Shown piece by piece: positions 40,794 through 50,485 of a stretch of 64,000 nt of DNA; within the stretch, counting starts at the first letter, position 1, and the number at the start of each line of letters is the position of its first letter. The position numbers and the translations under genes are program-made. Below the pieces are notes generated by a model. The model was not told the DNA's origin, made no database searches, and saw only the letters and a list, made by a program, of their open reading frames with translations. The stretch is taken from positions 1 through 64,000 of the forward strand of contig NZ_CANLZU010000003.1 of assembly GCF_947495715.1 (NCBI RefSeq). The letters are read 5' to 3'. The stretch is from an uncultured Oceanisphaera sp. (lineage in GTDB: Bacteria > Pseudomonadota > Gammaproteobacteria > Enterobacterales > Aeromonadaceae).

Positions 40794-41992
40794 GCAAGGA
40801 ACAAAACCCGGATCCCTGGGCGGCGGCGACCGATGCCGGCACCGAGGACCAGACTTCTCCTGCCGAAGCAGCTGCCGCCGACCCCTGGGGCAACACCGCC
40901 GATGCCGGCACCGAGGACCAATCTTCTTCTGCCGAAGCAGCTGCCGCCGACCCCTGGGGCAGCACCGCCGATGCCCCCGCCGACAGCAACCCCTGGGAGT
41001 CGGACGCGCCGGCCGATACCGGGGGCAGCTGGCTCGATGCCGCTCCCGAAGCACCGGCAGAACAAGCCGGTATCGACTGGCTGAACCCCTTTCAGGATGC
41101 GCTGATTCCCCTCGACCGCTGGGTAGAACATGGGCTGGACTGGGTGGTCGTTCACTTTCGCAGCGGTTTTCAGGCAGTACGCGCCCCCATAGACACTATT
41201 CTCTCCGGTGTGGAGCAAGGCCTGCTGGCCATTCCCTCTCCCGTACTGATCCTGCTGGTGGCCCTGCTGGCCTGGCAGGTATCCGGATGGCGGCTGGGCC
41301 TGGGCAGTTTGCTGTCACTGGTATTGATCGGCGCCATCGGCGCCTGGAACGAGGCCATGATCACCCTGTCGCTGGTGCTTACTTCCGTGGTGTTCTGCGT
41401 GCTTATCGGGCTGCCGCTGGGGATCTGGCTGGGCTACAGCAACCGGGCCCAGACCACCCTGCGCCCGGTGCTCGACGCCATGCAGACCACCCCGGCCTTC
41501 GTGTATCTGGTGCCCATCGTCATGCTGTTCGGCATCGGTAACGTACCCGGCGTGGTCGTGACCATCATCTTCGCTCTGCCGCCGTTGATCCGCCTCACCA
41601 GCCTGGGCATTCGCCAGGTACCGGAAGATCTGGTGGAGGCCTCCCGCTCCTTTGGCGCCAGCCCGTCACAGCTGCTGTTCAAAGTGCAACTGCCTCTGGC
41701 CATGCCCACCATCATGGCCGGTATCAACCAGACCCTGATGCTGGCCCTGTCGATGGTGGTCATCGCGTCCATGATCGCCGTCGGTGGCCTGGGTCAGATG
41801 GTGTTGCGGGGTATCGGCCGGCTCGACATGGGCCTGGCCACCGTGGGCGGCCTGGGCATTGTATTAATGGCCATTATTCTGGACCGGCTGACCCAGTCCA
41901 TGGGTCAGAACAAGCGTAGCCGGGGTATACATCACTGGTATCAAACCGGCCCTGCGGGTCTGTTGTATCGCCTGCTGGGCAACAAGGAATAA
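40790..41992 (+). CDS. proW: ProW, glycine betaine/proline permease with acidic N-terminal repeats
   Basis: This 400-residue permease has the usual C-terminal channel with six or more membrane segments and the EAA loop ([20 protein letters not shown]). The N-terminal ~95 residues are acidic, Ala/Pro/Asp-rich and hydrophilic. They hold two 23-residue tandem repeats ending DPWG and a third partial one. E. coli ProW also has a long N-terminal tail, but this repeated acidic form is unusual. It is cotranslated with proV and is 17 bases before proX. Confidence 0.94.
   Translation: MSKEQNPDPWAAATDAGTEDQTSPAEAAAADPWGNTADAGTEDQSSSAEAAAADPWGSTADAPADSNPWESDAPADTGGSWLDAAPEAPAEQAGIDWLNPFQDALIPLDRWVEHGLDWVVVHFRSGFQAVRAPIDTILSGVEQGLLAIPSPVLILLVALLAWQVSGWRLGLGSLLSLVLIGAIGAWNEAMITLSLVLTSVVFCVLIGLPLGIWLGYSNRAQTTLRPVLDAMQTTPAFVYLVPIVMLFGIGNVPGVVVTIIFALPPLIRLTSLGIRQVPEDLVEASRSFGASPSQLLFKVQLPLAMPTIMAGINQTLMLALSMVVIASMIAVGGLGQMVLRGIGRLDMGLATVGGLGIVLMAIILDRLTQSMGQNKRSRGIHHWYQTGPAGLLYRLLGNKE
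40832..40969 (+). repeat. 69-base tandem repeat within proW
   Basis: Two in-frame 69-base units (40832-40900 and 40901-40969) encode 23-residue repeats starting DAGTEDQ and ending with ADPWG plus a short N/S-T-A linker. A third, partial unit follows. They differ by only a few bases, so the duplication is recent or kept alike by recombination. Confidence 0.9.
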
Positions 41993-42009
41993 ACGACAAG
42001 GAGAGAAAA

Positions 42010-43005
42010 ATGAAACTGATAAGCGCTATTTCCGGCGGCCTGCTGGCCTCCACCTTCAGCCTGAGCGCCCTCGCGGCCCTGCCCGGCGACGGCATCTCGG
42101 TACAGCCCCTGAAAAGCTCCATTGCCGAGGAAACCTTTCAGACCCTGCTGGTCATGAAGGGGCTGGAAAAACTGGGCTACACCGTGAAGGACATTCAGGA
42201 AATCGAATACGCCGCCGGCCACATCGCCCTGGCCAACGGCGACGCCACCTTTATGGCCGACCACTGGGACCCGCTGCATATCGACTTTTATAAAGCCGCC
42301 GGTGGTGACGAAAAACTCTACCGGGAAGGGGTCTATTCCACCGGTGCCCTGCAGGGCTACCTGATCGACAAGCGCACCGCCGAACAACACGGCATCACCA
42401 ATATCGGCCAACTCAAGGAGCCGGACATTGCCGCCCTGTTCGATGTAAACGACGACGGCAAGGCCGATCTGACCGGCTGCACCCCGGGCTGGGGCTGCGA
42501 AAAAGTGATTGAACACCATCTGGATGCCTACGGCCTGCGCGACACCATTACCCATAATCAGGGCGCCTATTCGGCCATTATGGCCGACACCATTTCCCGC
42601 TACCGGGCCGATGAACCCATTTTTTACTACACCTGGACCCCCTACTGGATCAGCGGCGAGCTGGTGCCCGGCAAGGACGTCATCTGGCTGGAAGTTCCCT
42701 TTTCCTCCCTGCCCGGCGAACGCAAGGACGTAGATACTTCACTGCCCAACGGCAAGGACTACGGGTTTCAGGCCAACACCCAGCACATAGTGGCCAACCG
42801 GGAGTTTGCCGAAGCCAACCCGGCGGCCGCCAAACTGTTTGAAGTGATGCAGATCTCCGCCAACGACATCAGCGCCCAGAACCTGCGCATGAAACAGGGC
42901 GAAGACACCCCCGCCGCCATAGAACGCCATACCGACGGCTGGATAAAGGCCCACCAGGCCAAGTTCGATGGCTGGGTAGACGCCGCTCTCGAGGCCGCGA
43001 AGTAA
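42010..43005 (+). CDS. proX: ProX, glycine betaine-binding periplasmic protein
   Basis: This 331-residue binding protein has a Sec signal ending in ALA near residue 21. It is the high-affinity glycine betaine/proline betaine receptor for ProVW. Tryptophans that form the betaine cage are seen in HWDPLH and in [15 protein letters not shown] precedes the ATG. It ends the proVWX operon, followed by a strong terminator shared with convergent metL. Confidence 0.96.
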   Translation: MKLISAISGGLLASTFSLSALAALPGDGISVQPLKSSIAEETFQTLLVMKGLEKLGYTVKDIQEIEYAAGHIALANGDATFMADHWDPLHIDFYKAAGGDEKLYREGVYSTGALQGYLIDKRTAEQHGITNIGQLKEPDIAALFDVNDDGKADLTGCTPGWGCEKVIEHHLDAYGLRDTITHNQGAYSAIMADTISRYRADEPIFYYTWTPYWISGELVPGKDVIWLEVPFSSLPGERKDVDTSLPNGKDYGFQANTQHIVANREFAEANPAAAKLFEVMQISANDISAQNLRMKQGEDTPAAIERHTDGWIKAHQAKFDGWVDAALEAAK

Positions 43006-43055
43006 GCATCAAAAAAGACCCTGCCCGCCTTCGGAAAGGACAACTCAATGTAATG

Positions 43056-43082
43056 AAAAAAGGCTCCTGCGGGAGCCTTTTT
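43056..43082. terminator. Bidirectional terminator between proX and metL
   Basis: GGCTCC (43062-43067), loop TGCG and GGAGCC (43072-43077) are flanked by an A-run on the left and a T-run on the right. The same hairpin therefore ends proX on plus and metL on minus, the metL stop being 3 bases away. Confidence 0.92.
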
Positions 43083-43084
43083 CG

Positions 43085-45520
43085 TTACAGACCGGCCAGC
43101 AGATTCCACAAGTCGGCCTGCATGGCGCCGGCGGTCACTTCCCGGCCGGCCCCCGGCCCCTGGATCACCAGCGGGTTCTGCCGATAGTGCCGGGTTTCGA
43201 TAGCATAGACATTGTCGCCGGGTCGCAGGTGGGCGAAAGCGTGATCTGCGGCCACGACTTCCAGCCCCACGCTGGCTTCGCCGCTGGTCGCATCGAAACG
43301 GGCGACATGGCGCAACAGGCCGCCTTGTTCGCGCGCGCTGGCCAGCGCCTCGGCCAGCGGCTGGTCCAGTTCGGCCAACCGGTCGAAGAACACCTCTTTC
43401 TCCAGCGCGGCGAGTGAGCCGGGTACCAGATCGCTGACCTTGACCTGTTCGGGATCCAGATCGAAACCCGCCTCTCGCGCCAGAATGACCAGCTTGCGCT
43501 TCACATCCTGCCCGCTCAGATCCTGGCGCGGATCCGGCTCGGTCAACCCCTGCTGCCAGGCCTGCAACAACAGTTCGGAAAACGGCTGGCTGCCATCAAA
43601 GCGCTGAAACAGCCAGCTCAGGGTGCCGGAAAAGATGCCGCTGATACCACGGAGTTGCTCGCCCGATTGTTGCAGCTGGCGCAGGCTGCTCTGCACCGGC
43701 AACCCGGCGCCGACGGTGGCGTTGCTGAGAAACTGTACCCGATGCTCGGCCAGAGTCTGCTTCAATCGCAGATAAAAACCCTGCTCAGCCGCGCCCGCCA
43801 GCTTGTTGGCGGCAATCAGATGAATATGCTGCTGCACCAGATTCGGATAGTACTGCACCAGGGTGTCGGACGCGGTGAAGTCGAGTCCCACCAGCTGGTC
43901 GAAACCGTGTTCTTCCAGGTTTTCCAGCCAGTCGGGCCAGACCATGGACTCGGGCTGGAAGTTGTTGAGCACCTGCTCCACGGCCAGCCCCTGGCTGGCG
44001 AGCATGGCACCTTTGGAGTCGAACACGCCGTACAGGGTCAGCTGCACGTTCAGGGTCTGCTCCAGCCGCGCCTTCTCTTGCCGATACAGCTTGAGCCAGG
44101 CCTGGCCGATGTTGCCCCGGCCAAACAGGATCAGACCGATACGCCGAGGCCGGCTGAACAGGCTCTGGTGCAACCGCAGCAGCAAGGGCTCCAGCATGAC
44201 TTTACGTACCACCCCCACCAGGCTGAGGCCGTTTTTGGCGGGCTGGATAAACTCCAGCGGCTGCTCGTTCAGCGCATGGTAGAAATGCAGGCACTGCTCG
44301 GCTTGGGCGGTCACGCCCTTGCCCACCAGCGCCACCAGTGAAAAACCTTCCCGCTGCTGCAGGTCTTCAAAGCCGCCACCGGGCTGGTGATCGCGCAGCA
44401 ACGAGAAGGCCTGTTCGGCCTGTTCGCGGGTATAGGCAATCTGCCACAGCTTGCGTTCGGGACGCCGCTTGCAGGCCAGGGGGGCCAGCTCGCGCCGGGT
44501 CAGCCACTCGGTCAGGGCGTTCACTCTGTCCTGATAACGGTCGGGAATGGTCATTTCCACCAGTACCGCATCGTCTACCGAGGTCACGATACGGGCGCCC
44601 GACTCTCGCCGGGGCAGGCGTTCAATGCGGGTGTGACCGTCATTGGGGTGGTAACTGCAGCGCAGTATCAGCTGTTGCCGGCTGGCCGACACCGGCCCCA
44701 GGGTGCGGCTGTGCAGTATGGGCGAGCCCAGTCGGGCCAGCTCGGCGGCTTCCGACAACGACAGCCGGGTCAGCAACAGGGCTTCGGTGACCCGCCGGGG
44801 ATCGGCACTGAACACCCCCGGCACATCGCTCCAGATGGTGCTGTGTGAACTGTCGGCCAGGGCGGCCAGCAGGGTGGCGCTGAAGTCGGAGCCGTTGCGC
44901 CCGAGCAAGCGGGTACGGCCTTCGGCATCGGCGGCAATAAAGCCGGTCACCACCAGTGTCTGATCCGGATACTCGGCCAGAATGCCCTGTAATTGCTCGC
45001 GCGAGAGCGCCTCGTCCACCTGCACCGGTGAGCCGGATACCCGCAAAAAACGACGTGCGTCCAGCGAGGCGGCCGGCACACCCTGACTGTTCAGCAGGCT
45101 GGCCAGCAGGCGGGAAGACCACAGCTCGCCGAACGACTGGATAAAACTGCGCTGATAGTCGTCCAGACGGTGATTTTCCAGTACCCCGGCAATGGTATTG
45201 ATGTCTTCATCCAGCGCCGCCAGCAGGGGCGCCGCTTCCGTTTCATCCAGGGTATTTTCGATTAAACCGCGCTGAAAGCTGTACAGTCCTTCCAGGGTCG
45301 CCGCGGCGGCATTGTCACCACTGGTAAACAGATTGAGCAATTCAATCAACCGGTTGGTGGTTTTACCCGACGCCGACACCACAATCAGGGCGTCGGGCTG
45401 ACGCTGGCTGTTGATGATGTCGGCCACGCGATGAAAACAGGCGGCATCGGCCAGGCTGCTGCCGCCAAATTTGTGCACCGGACGCCGATGGCGGTCGGTG
45501 TCGTTCTGCTGCTGGGTCAT
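43085..45520 (-). CDS. metL: Bifunctional aspartokinase II/homoserine dehydrogenase II
   Basis: This 811-residue fusion enzyme catalyses the first and third steps from aspartate to homoserine. The N-terminal aspartokinase opens HKFGGSSLADAAC. The C-terminal dehydrogenase (from about residue 460) has the Rossmann motif LFGRGNIGQAW. Pairing with metB and MetJ control identify it as the methionine-branch MetL rather than ThrA. Its start meets the metB stop, so metBL form one operon. Confidence 0.95.
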   Translation of the reverse strand: MTQQQNDTDRHRRPVHKFGGSSLADAACFHRVADIINSQRQPDALIVVSASGKTTNRLIELLNLFTSGDNAAAATLEGLYSFQRGLIENTLDETEAAPLLAALDEDINTIAGVLENHRLDDYQRSFIQSFGELWSSRLLASLLNSQGVPAASLDARRFLRVSGSPVQVDEALSREQLQGILAEYPDQTLVVTGFIAADAEGRTRLLGRNGSDFSATLLAALADSSHSTIWSDVPGVFSADPRRVTEALLLTRLSLSEAAELARLGSPILHSRTLGPVSASRQQLILRCSYHPNDGHTRIERLPRRESGARIVTSVDDAVLVEMTIPDRYQDRVNALTEWLTRRELAPLACKRRPERKLWQIAYTREQAEQAFSLLRDHQPGGGFEDLQQREGFSLVALVGKGVTAQAEQCLHFYHALNEQPLEFIQPAKNGLSLVGVVRKVMLEPLLLRLHQSLFSRPRRIGLILFGRGNIGQAWLKLYRQEKARLEQTLNVQLTLYGVFDSKGAMLASQGLAVEQVLNNFQPESMVWPDWLENLEEHGFDQLVGLDFTASDTLVQYYPNLVQQHIHLIAANKLAGAAEQGFYLRLKQTLAEHRVQFLSNATVGAGLPVQSSLRQLQQSGEQLRGISGIFSGTLSWLFQRFDGSQPFSELLLQAWQQGLTEPDPRQDLSGQDVKRKLVILAREAGFDLDPEQVKVSDLVPGSLAALEKEVFFDRLAELDQPLAEALASAREQGGLLRHVARFDATSGEASVGLEVVAADHAFAHLRPGDNVYAIETRHYRQNPLVIQGPGAGREVTAGAMQADLWNLLAGL

Positions 45521-46680
45521 TACTTGCTTAACACCTTGAATGCATTGTCGAAATCTTCGATCAGGTCGCGAACATCCTCGATACCCACCGACACCCGCAA
45601 CAACTGGTTGCTGATACCGGCAACGAGACGGGCTTCTTCGGTCATGGCCGCATGGGTCATGGTGGCCGGATGGGCAATCAGGCTTTCCACCCCACCCAGC
45701 GACTCGGCCAGGCAGAACAGCTTCAACTGCTTCAAAAACGCCTTCATGCCCGCTTCGTCCACATTCAGCTCGAAGCTGAGCATGGCACCAAAGCCCAGCT
45801 GCTGGCGCGCCGCCACCTCGTGGCCGGGGTTGCCGGGCAGGCTGGGATGATAGATGGTGTTGACTTCCGGCCGGCCCTGCAGATAGGTGACCAGCGCCTC
45901 GGCGTTTTCGCAGTGCTGACGCATGCGCACGCCCAGGGTACGCAGGCCGCGCAGGGTGAGGTAGTTGTCAAAGGCAGAGCCGGTCAGGCCAAGGCAGTTG
46001 GCCCACCAGCGCAGCTCCTCGGCCCGTTCTTCACTGGCCGCCACCACGGCTCCGCCCAGCGCATCGGAATGGCCGTTGATGTATTTGGTGGTGGAGTGCA
46101 CCACCAGATCGGCACCCAGGGTCAGCGGCTGTTGCAGGGCCGGCGACAGAAAGGTGTTGTCGACCACACTCAGGGCGCCCACGGCCTTGGCCGCCGCGCA
46201 CAGTGCCGCTATATCCACCACTCGCAGCAGCGGGTTGGACGGCGTTTCAATCCACAGTATTTTGGGCTTTTTGGCCAGGGCCGCCGCCAGCGCCGCCTCG
46301 TCGGTCTGATCAACGTACTCGACCTTGAAATTGCCTTTCTGGGCCAGGGAGTTGAACAGCCGGTGGCTGCCGCCGTAGCAGTCATGAGGAGCCAGCAGCA
46401 GATCGCCGGCCTGCAGCTGGGAGGTAATGATCAGATTGATGGCACCCATGCCGCTGGCGGTCACGGCGGCGCCGGCGCCCTTTTCCAGCCGGGCCAGCGC
46501 ATCGATCAGCGTCTGGCGGGTCGGGTTGCCGGAGCGGGCATAATCGAAGCGGCGCTGCTCATTGAAATCGGCGAAAGAATAGGTGCTGCTGAGGTAGATA
46601 GGCGGCACTACAGCCCCATGCTGAGTATCGGTATCGATGCCGGTACGAACGGCATGAGTCTGGGTCTGGTAATCTGGCAT
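45520..46680 (-). CDS. metB: Cystathionine gamma-synthase
   Basis: This 386-residue PLP enzyme condenses O-succinylhomoserine with cysteine. The PLP lysine is in HSTTKYINGHSD near residue 197, and the family segments YARSGNPTR and ETPSNP are present. It is first in metBL, divergent from metJ, with a promoter (TTGACG-17-TACTGT) just downstream of met boxes. MetJ with S-adenosylmethionine is expected to repress it. Confidence 0.95.
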   Translation of the reverse strand: MPDYQTQTHAVRTGIDTDTQHGAVVPPIYLSSTYSFADFNEQRRFDYARSGNPTRQTLIDALARLEKGAGAAVTASGMGAINLIITSQLQAGDLLLAPHDCYGGSHRLFNSLAQKGNFKVEYVDQTDEAALAAALAKKPKILWIETPSNPLLRVVDIAALCAAAKAVGALSVVDNTFLSPALQQPLTLGADLVVHSTTKYINGHSDALGGAVVAASEERAEELRWWANCLGLTGSAFDNYLTLRGLRTLGVRMRQHCENAEALVTYLQGRPEVNTIYHPSLPGNPGHEVAARQQLGFGAMLSFELNVDEAGMKAFLKQLKLFCLAESLGGVESLIAHPATMTHAAMTEEARLVAGISNQLLRVSVGIEDVRDLIEDFDNAFKVLSK

Positions 46681-46750
46681 ATCCTCTCCTTTGCACTACG
46701 GCAGCTTAGGCAGCCTGGCTAGCTACTAATACGGAACTTCCAAGTCGCGC

Positions 46751-46842
46751 ACAGTAACCCAGCCGGAATGGGCCGTCAAGCCTTCCGGACGTCTGAAAGT
46801 CTTTGCTGTTGGATTGCCAATAAAAAATGTAAGGGTTACAAT
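46751..46842. promoter_or_regulatory. metB and metJ promoters with met boxes
   Basis: Adjacent 8-base met-box-like units lie at 46779-46802: AGCCTTCC, GGACGTCT and GAAAGTCT, the middle one 7 of 8 to AGACGTCT. For metB on minus, TTGACG (complement of 46774-46779) and TACTGT (complement of 46751-46756) are 17 bases apart. For metJ on plus, TTGCCA (46814-46819) and TACAAT (46837-46842) are 17 apart. One MetJ array thus sits between two divergent promoters. Confidence 0.78.
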
Positions 46843-46877
46843 TCGGCTCGGATTTTTAACCTTGATGCGGGTGAACA

Positions 46878-47210
46878 ATGAAAACTGAATGGAACGGCGA
46901 TTATATTAGCCCTTACGCCGAACACGGCAAGAAAAATGAACAGGTCAAAAAGATCACCGTGTCCATACCGCTCAAGGTGTTGAAGATACTGACCGACGAG
47001 CGTACCCGTCGCCAGGTCAACAACCTGCGTCATGCCACCAACAGCGAACTGCTGTGCGAGGCCTTTCTGCACGCCTATACCGGCCAGCCGCTGCCCCAGG
47101 ATGAAGATCTGCGCAAAGACGTACCCGACCAGATACCCGCACACGCCCGGGCCATCATGGCCGAGCTGGGTATCGAAATAGAAGATTACGCCATCAGCGA
47201 CGAAGAATAA
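46878..47210 (+). CDS. metJ: MetJ, methionine repressor
   Basis: This 110-residue ribbon-helix-helix repressor uses S-adenosylmethionine as corepressor. The DNA-contacting strand [15 protein letters not shown] and the [23 protein letters not shown] helices match E. coli MetJ. The size is close to the family's usual 105. It faces metBL across the shared met-box region, and its own promoter lies next to the boxes, suggesting autoregulation. Confidence 0.97.
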   Translation: MKTEWNGDYISPYAEHGKKNEQVKKITVSIPLKVLKILTDERTRRQVNNLRHATNSELLCEAFLHAYTGQPLPQDEDLRKDVPDQIPAHARAIMAELGIEIEDYAISDEE

Positions 47211-47288
47211 GGCGCTGGCCATCGCGGTGTGGGTTGCAAGGCGGAAAGCGAGTCCAGGCCCATCCGCTGCCGCCTTTGCATGCTTTCG

Positions 47289-47359
47289 TTGCCTGTCGCC
47301 GCTATCCCCGGCTGCCCTTTAGCGCCTTTCAATAAATGCTGCTAAAGGGCAGCAGGCAA
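47289..47359. repeat. Long inverted repeat between metJ and cysQ
   Basis: GCTGCCCTTTAGC (47311-47323) pairs perfectly with GCTAAAGGGCAGC (47341-47353). TTGCCTG (47289-47295) and CAGGCAA (47353-47359) extend the symmetry outward. It lies between convergent genes metJ and cysQ. No T-tract adjoins it, so it may be a structured mRNA end or another palindromic repeat rather than a standard terminator. Confidence 0.75.
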
Positions 47360-47395
47360 GCCGCATCGCTCCGTGTCTTCGGTTGCCACTTTCTT

Positions 47396-48214
47396 TCAAG
47401 ACTCGACACCGACCAGAATCTGCGACCAGGGCAGCCCTGCATCGCCCAGGGTAATGAAATTGGGATTGACCATGCTGTCGCGCCGATTGTAGCTGAGCGG
47501 ATTCAGGTTCAGATCCAGCAAGCGCCCCCCCGCCTCCTCGACGATGCACTGGGTAGCCCCCGTGTCCCATTCGCCGGTGGGGCCGATGCGCATATACAGG
47601 TCGGCCGCGCCTTCTGCCACCAGGCAGGATTTGAGCGAGCTGGAGCCCAGCGGCACCAGCTGATAGTCCAGTGTGGGCGTCAGGCGCGCGCGAACCCAGT
47701 CCACGTTTTGCCGACGGCTGATGGTGATGCGCAGCCCGGTCAGCTTGTCGGCCGCATCATGATGCCGCGCCTCGATGCGCCGAGTCTCGCCGTCCGTCTC
47801 CTTGAAGGCGCCGTGGCCGCGTACCGCGTAATACATCAGATCGTTCACCGGCCCGTACACCACGCCCAGCACCGGCTTGCCGTGTTCTATCAGCGCGATC
47901 ATGGTAGAAAAATCACCGCTGCCGGCGATGAATTCCTGGGTACCGTCCAATGGGTCCACCAGCCAGTATCGGGGCCAGCTGCTGCGTTCGGCCAGCGATA
48001 CCTCGGTGCCTTCTTCCGACAGCACCGGAATATCGGCCAGCTCGCGCAGCGCCTGTTTAAGATAAACGTGGGCGGCCAGATCGGCGCTGGTGACCGGGCT
48101 GTCGTCATCTTTATTCTCGGCCTGATACTGGCCACTGTTATACATCGACAGTATCAGGCTGCCGGATTCACGGGCGGCCGCCTTCACGCCCGGCAACAAG
48201 GCTTGGATATCCAT
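47396..48214 (-). CDS. cysQ: CysQ, 3'(2'),5'-bisphosphate nucleotidase
   Basis: This 272-residue enzyme hydrolyses PAP to AMP, clearing a sulfate-assimilation by-product that inhibits other enzymes. Inositol-monophosphatase superfamily motifs are present: SEEGTEV, the metal site DPLDGTQEF near residue 92 and the C-terminal EWDTGATQCIVEEAGG. It is 2 bases after nudE, so the two are probably cotranscribed; both act on nucleotide waste products. Confidence 0.95.
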   Translation of the reverse strand: MDIQALLPGVKAAARESGSLILSMYNSGQYQAENKDDDSPVTSADLAAHVYLKQALRELADIPVLSEEGTEVSLAERSSWPRYWLVDPLDGTQEFIAGSGDFSTMIALIEHGKPVLGVVYGPVNDLMYYAVRGHGAFKETDGETRRIEARHHDAADKLTGLRITISRRQNVDWVRARLTPTLDYQLVPLGSSSLKSCLVAEGAADLYMRIGPTGEWDTGATQCIVEEAGGRLLDLNLNPLSYNRRDSMVNPNFITLGDAGLPWSQILVGVES

Positions 48215-48216
48215 GC

Positions 48217-48774
48217 TTACTCCTTTCTATTGAGCCAGTCCTGCAGCATAAACAGGCCACAGATGCTGCGTGCTTCACTGAAGTCGGGCCGGGCCATCAG
48301 CTGGTCCAGCTTGTCCAGAGGCCAGGGCACCACATCAAGCGGCTCGGGTTCATCCCCTTCACGCTGTTCAGGATACAGATCTCGCGCCAACAAGATGTCC
48401 ATACGACTACCAAAATAACCGGGGGCCAGCGTCACCTGTTTCAGCGGCGTCAGCTCCCGTGCCCCATAGCCGATTTCTTCCATCAGCTCCCGATTGCCCG
48501 CTTCCATGGCATTTTCGCCCGGATCGATCAGCCCCTTGGGAAAGCCCAGCTCATAGCTGTGGGTTCCGGCGGAGTATTCACGGATCAGCAAGATGGTCTT
48601 TTCATCCAGCAGCGGCACCAGCATCACGGCGCCGCGGCCGCTGTTGCGCATACGCTCGTACACCCGCTCCACACCGTTGCTGAACTTGAGATGAACCGAC
48701 TCCACCTTGAAAAGACGACTCTGTGCCACCAATTCTGTATGTAATATCTCAGGTTTTTGTTTCTTGTCCGCCAT
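48217..48774 (-). CDS. nudE: NudE, ADP-sugar/nucleotide hydrolase
   Basis: This 185-residue Nudix enzyme resembles E. coli NudE, which cleaves Ap3A, ADP-ribose and NADH. The Nudix box GLIDPGENAMEAGNRELMEEIGYG (about residues 80-103, key G, E, RE, EE, G residues) is complete. FSNGVERVYERM and DLYPEQREGDEPEPL are NudE-specific. The ATG at 48774 fits the family; a GTG 24 bases upstream is possible. It is divergent from hslR. Confidence 0.93.
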   Translation of the reverse strand: MADKKQKPEILHTELVAQSRLFKVESVHLKFSNGVERVYERMRNSGRGAVMLVPLLDEKTILLIREYSAGTHSYELGFPKGLIDPGENAMEAGNRELMEEIGYGARELTPLKQVTLAPGYFGSRMDILLARDLYPEQREGDEPEPLDVVPWPLDKLDQLMARPDFSEARSICGLFMLQDWLNRKE

Positions 48775-48897
48775 GGCCGTTTCCGCCTTTTCGCTCACCC
48801 TGTGCAGAGATTATCGTAACTATCGGTAAACGTCTGCCCACAAGTGACAACAAGCCGGCTTTTGCCGGCGCCGATATACGCTCCGGGCCGGGGCATC

Positions 48898-48906
48898 TGG
48901 TATAAT
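48898..48906 (+). promoter_or_regulatory. hslR extended -10 promoter
   Basis: TGGTATAAT matches the TGnTATAAT extended -10 form and lies 30 bases before the hslR start. No good -35 is visible. No heat-shock sigma motif was recognised. Confidence 0.55.
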
Positions 48907-48936
48907 TCAGGCTCGGTTTTAACGAGAGCGAGCGCA

Positions 48937-49329
48937 ATGAACGGAGAAAATTCATCCATCCGCCTGGACAAATGGCTGTGGGCCGCCCGCTTCTACAAGA
49001 CTCGCAGCCTGGCCCGCACCATGATTGACGGCGGCAAGGTGCACTACAACGGACAACGCAGCAAACCCAGCAAGCAGGTAGAGGTCGGTGCCCTGATCCG
49101 CCTGCGTCAGGGTAACGATGAAAAGGAAGTCGTGGTGCTGGAATTGTCGGAACACAGGGGCAAGGCCGAGCAGGCCCAGCGTTTGTTTCGGGAAACCGAA
49201 GACAGCATCAAGAAGCGCGAGCAAAACGCCGAGGCCCGCAAGTTCAACAGCCAGTTTGCGCCCAGCCCCGAACGTCGGCCGGATAAAAAGGAACGGCGTA
49301 CCCTGCTTAAAATCAAGCAGGGTAACTGA
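48937..49329 (+). CDS. hslR: HslR (Hsp15), ribosome-associated heat shock protein
   Basis: This 130-residue protein binds free large subunits that still carry a nascent chain, helping rescue stalled ribosomes after heat stress. It starts with an S4-type RNA-binding domain (IRLDKWLWAARFYKTRSLA, residues 8-26) and has a basic C-terminal tail. The start at 48937 is chosen because the family begins just before IRLDKWLW. hslO follows 126 bases later, as in E. coli. Confidence 0.95.
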   Translation: MNGENSSIRLDKWLWAARFYKTRSLARTMIDGGKVHYNGQRSKPSKQVEVGALIRLRQGNDEKEVVVLELSEHRGKAEQAQRLFRETEDSIKKREQNAEARKFNSQFAPSPERRPDKKERRTLLKIKQGN

Positions 49330-49455
49330 GGCGACCGCGGGACAACGGCTTCCCGCCCCGCAGCTCGAACGGCCATGGCCTGGCTCCCGCCAGAGACAAA
49401 CGACTTACACTATATATACAGACGATAACGGCATTCAGCCCATACAGGATTTTTT

Positions 49456-50316
49456 ATGACTCACATCGACCAACTTCATCGTTATCTGTTCGACAACTAC
49501 CAGGTTCGGGGCGAGCTGGTACAGCTGCAGCAGAGCTTTCATCAGGTGCTGGCATCCCAGGCCTATCCGGCACCGGTACAACGGCTGCTGGGCGAGCTGC
49601 TGACCGCTACCAGCCTGCTGACCGCCACCCTCAAGTTTGAAGGCCACATCACGGTACAGCTGCAGGGCGACGGCCCCGTTTCTCTGGCCGTGATTAACGG
49701 CGACCACCAGCAGCAGCTACGCGGTGTGGCCCGCTGGGAAGGCGAGGTGCCCGACAGCGACAAACTGGCCGAACTCGTCGGCAAGGGCTACCTGGCCATT
49801 ACCATTACCCCCAATGACGGCGAGCGTTATCAGGGTATTGTCGATCTCGGCGAACATTCGCTGAGTGCCAGCCTGGAAAACTACTTCGCCCAGTCCGAGC
49901 AGCTGAACACCCGCATCTGGCTGTTTACCGACGTGCAGCACGAGCAGCCGCGCTGTGCCGGCATGCTGTTGCAGGAACTGCCCGGTGATCAGGCCGGTGA
50001 CTTTACCCATCTTGAAGCCCTGACCCACACCATCAAGGCCGACGAGCTGTTGAATCTGGACGCGCACGAGATTCTGTATCGCCTCTATCATCAGGAAGCG
50101 GTGCGGGTGTTCGATCCGCAGCCGGTCACCTTTCAATGCACCTGCTCGCGGGAAAAATGCGAACAGGCGCTGTTGCAGGTCGGTCAGCAAGAGGCCGGCG
50201 ACATTGTGAAGGAAGAGGGTAAAATCGAAATGCACTGTGACTATTGTGGCCGGCACTATCACTTCGATGAAGCGGATCTGCAAAACCTCTTTAATGATGC
50301 CCCGACACTGCATTAA
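49456..50316 (+). CDS. hslO: HslO (Hsp33), redox-activated chaperone
   Basis: This 286-residue holdase turns on under oxidative stress. Its C-terminal zinc redox switch shows CTC near residues 230-232 and CDYC near residues 263-266, the four cysteines whose oxidation releases zinc and activates the protein. The N-terminal part has the usual [12 protein letters not shown] and [15 protein letters not shown] segments. It is paired with hslR and followed by a terminator. Confidence 0.96.
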   Translation: MTHIDQLHRYLFDNYQVRGELVQLQQSFHQVLASQAYPAPVQRLLGELLTATSLLTATLKFEGHITVQLQGDGPVSLAVINGDHQQQLRGVARWEGEVPDSDKLAELVGKGYLAITITPNDGERYQGIVDLGEHSLSASLENYFAQSEQLNTRIWLFTDVQHEQPRCAGMLLQELPGDQAGDFTHLEALTHTIKADELLNLDAHEILYRLYHQEAVRVFDPQPVTFQCTCSREKCEQALLQVGQQEAGDIVKEEGKIEMHCDYCGRHYHFDEADLQNLFNDAPTLH

Positions 50317-50332
50317 CATTTAATACAAAAAA

Positions 50333-50355
50333 ATGGGGCATTGTGCCCCTTTTTA
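50333..50355 (+). terminator. Terminator after hslO
   Basis: GGGGCA (50335-50340), loop TTG and TGCCCC (50344-50349) form a stem followed by TTTTTA. An A-run precedes it, so it could work in both directions, but only hslO needs it. Confidence 0.85.
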
Positions 50356-50485
50356 GTTAATTTTCCGCTCAAAACTCTAAATTTTGACACTGATCCCCTA
50401 AATACCGCGCAATTCCTGCTAGTCTGCCGCGATTAATTATTCCAATAATCATGCTTACTCAACCCCTTCGTACCAGGAGATAACA

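Noticed and set aside
50384-50412. pckA promoter with TTGACA at 50384
   Set aside because: The -35 is perfect, but no acceptable -10 lies 16-18 bases downstream, so no promoter is claimed.
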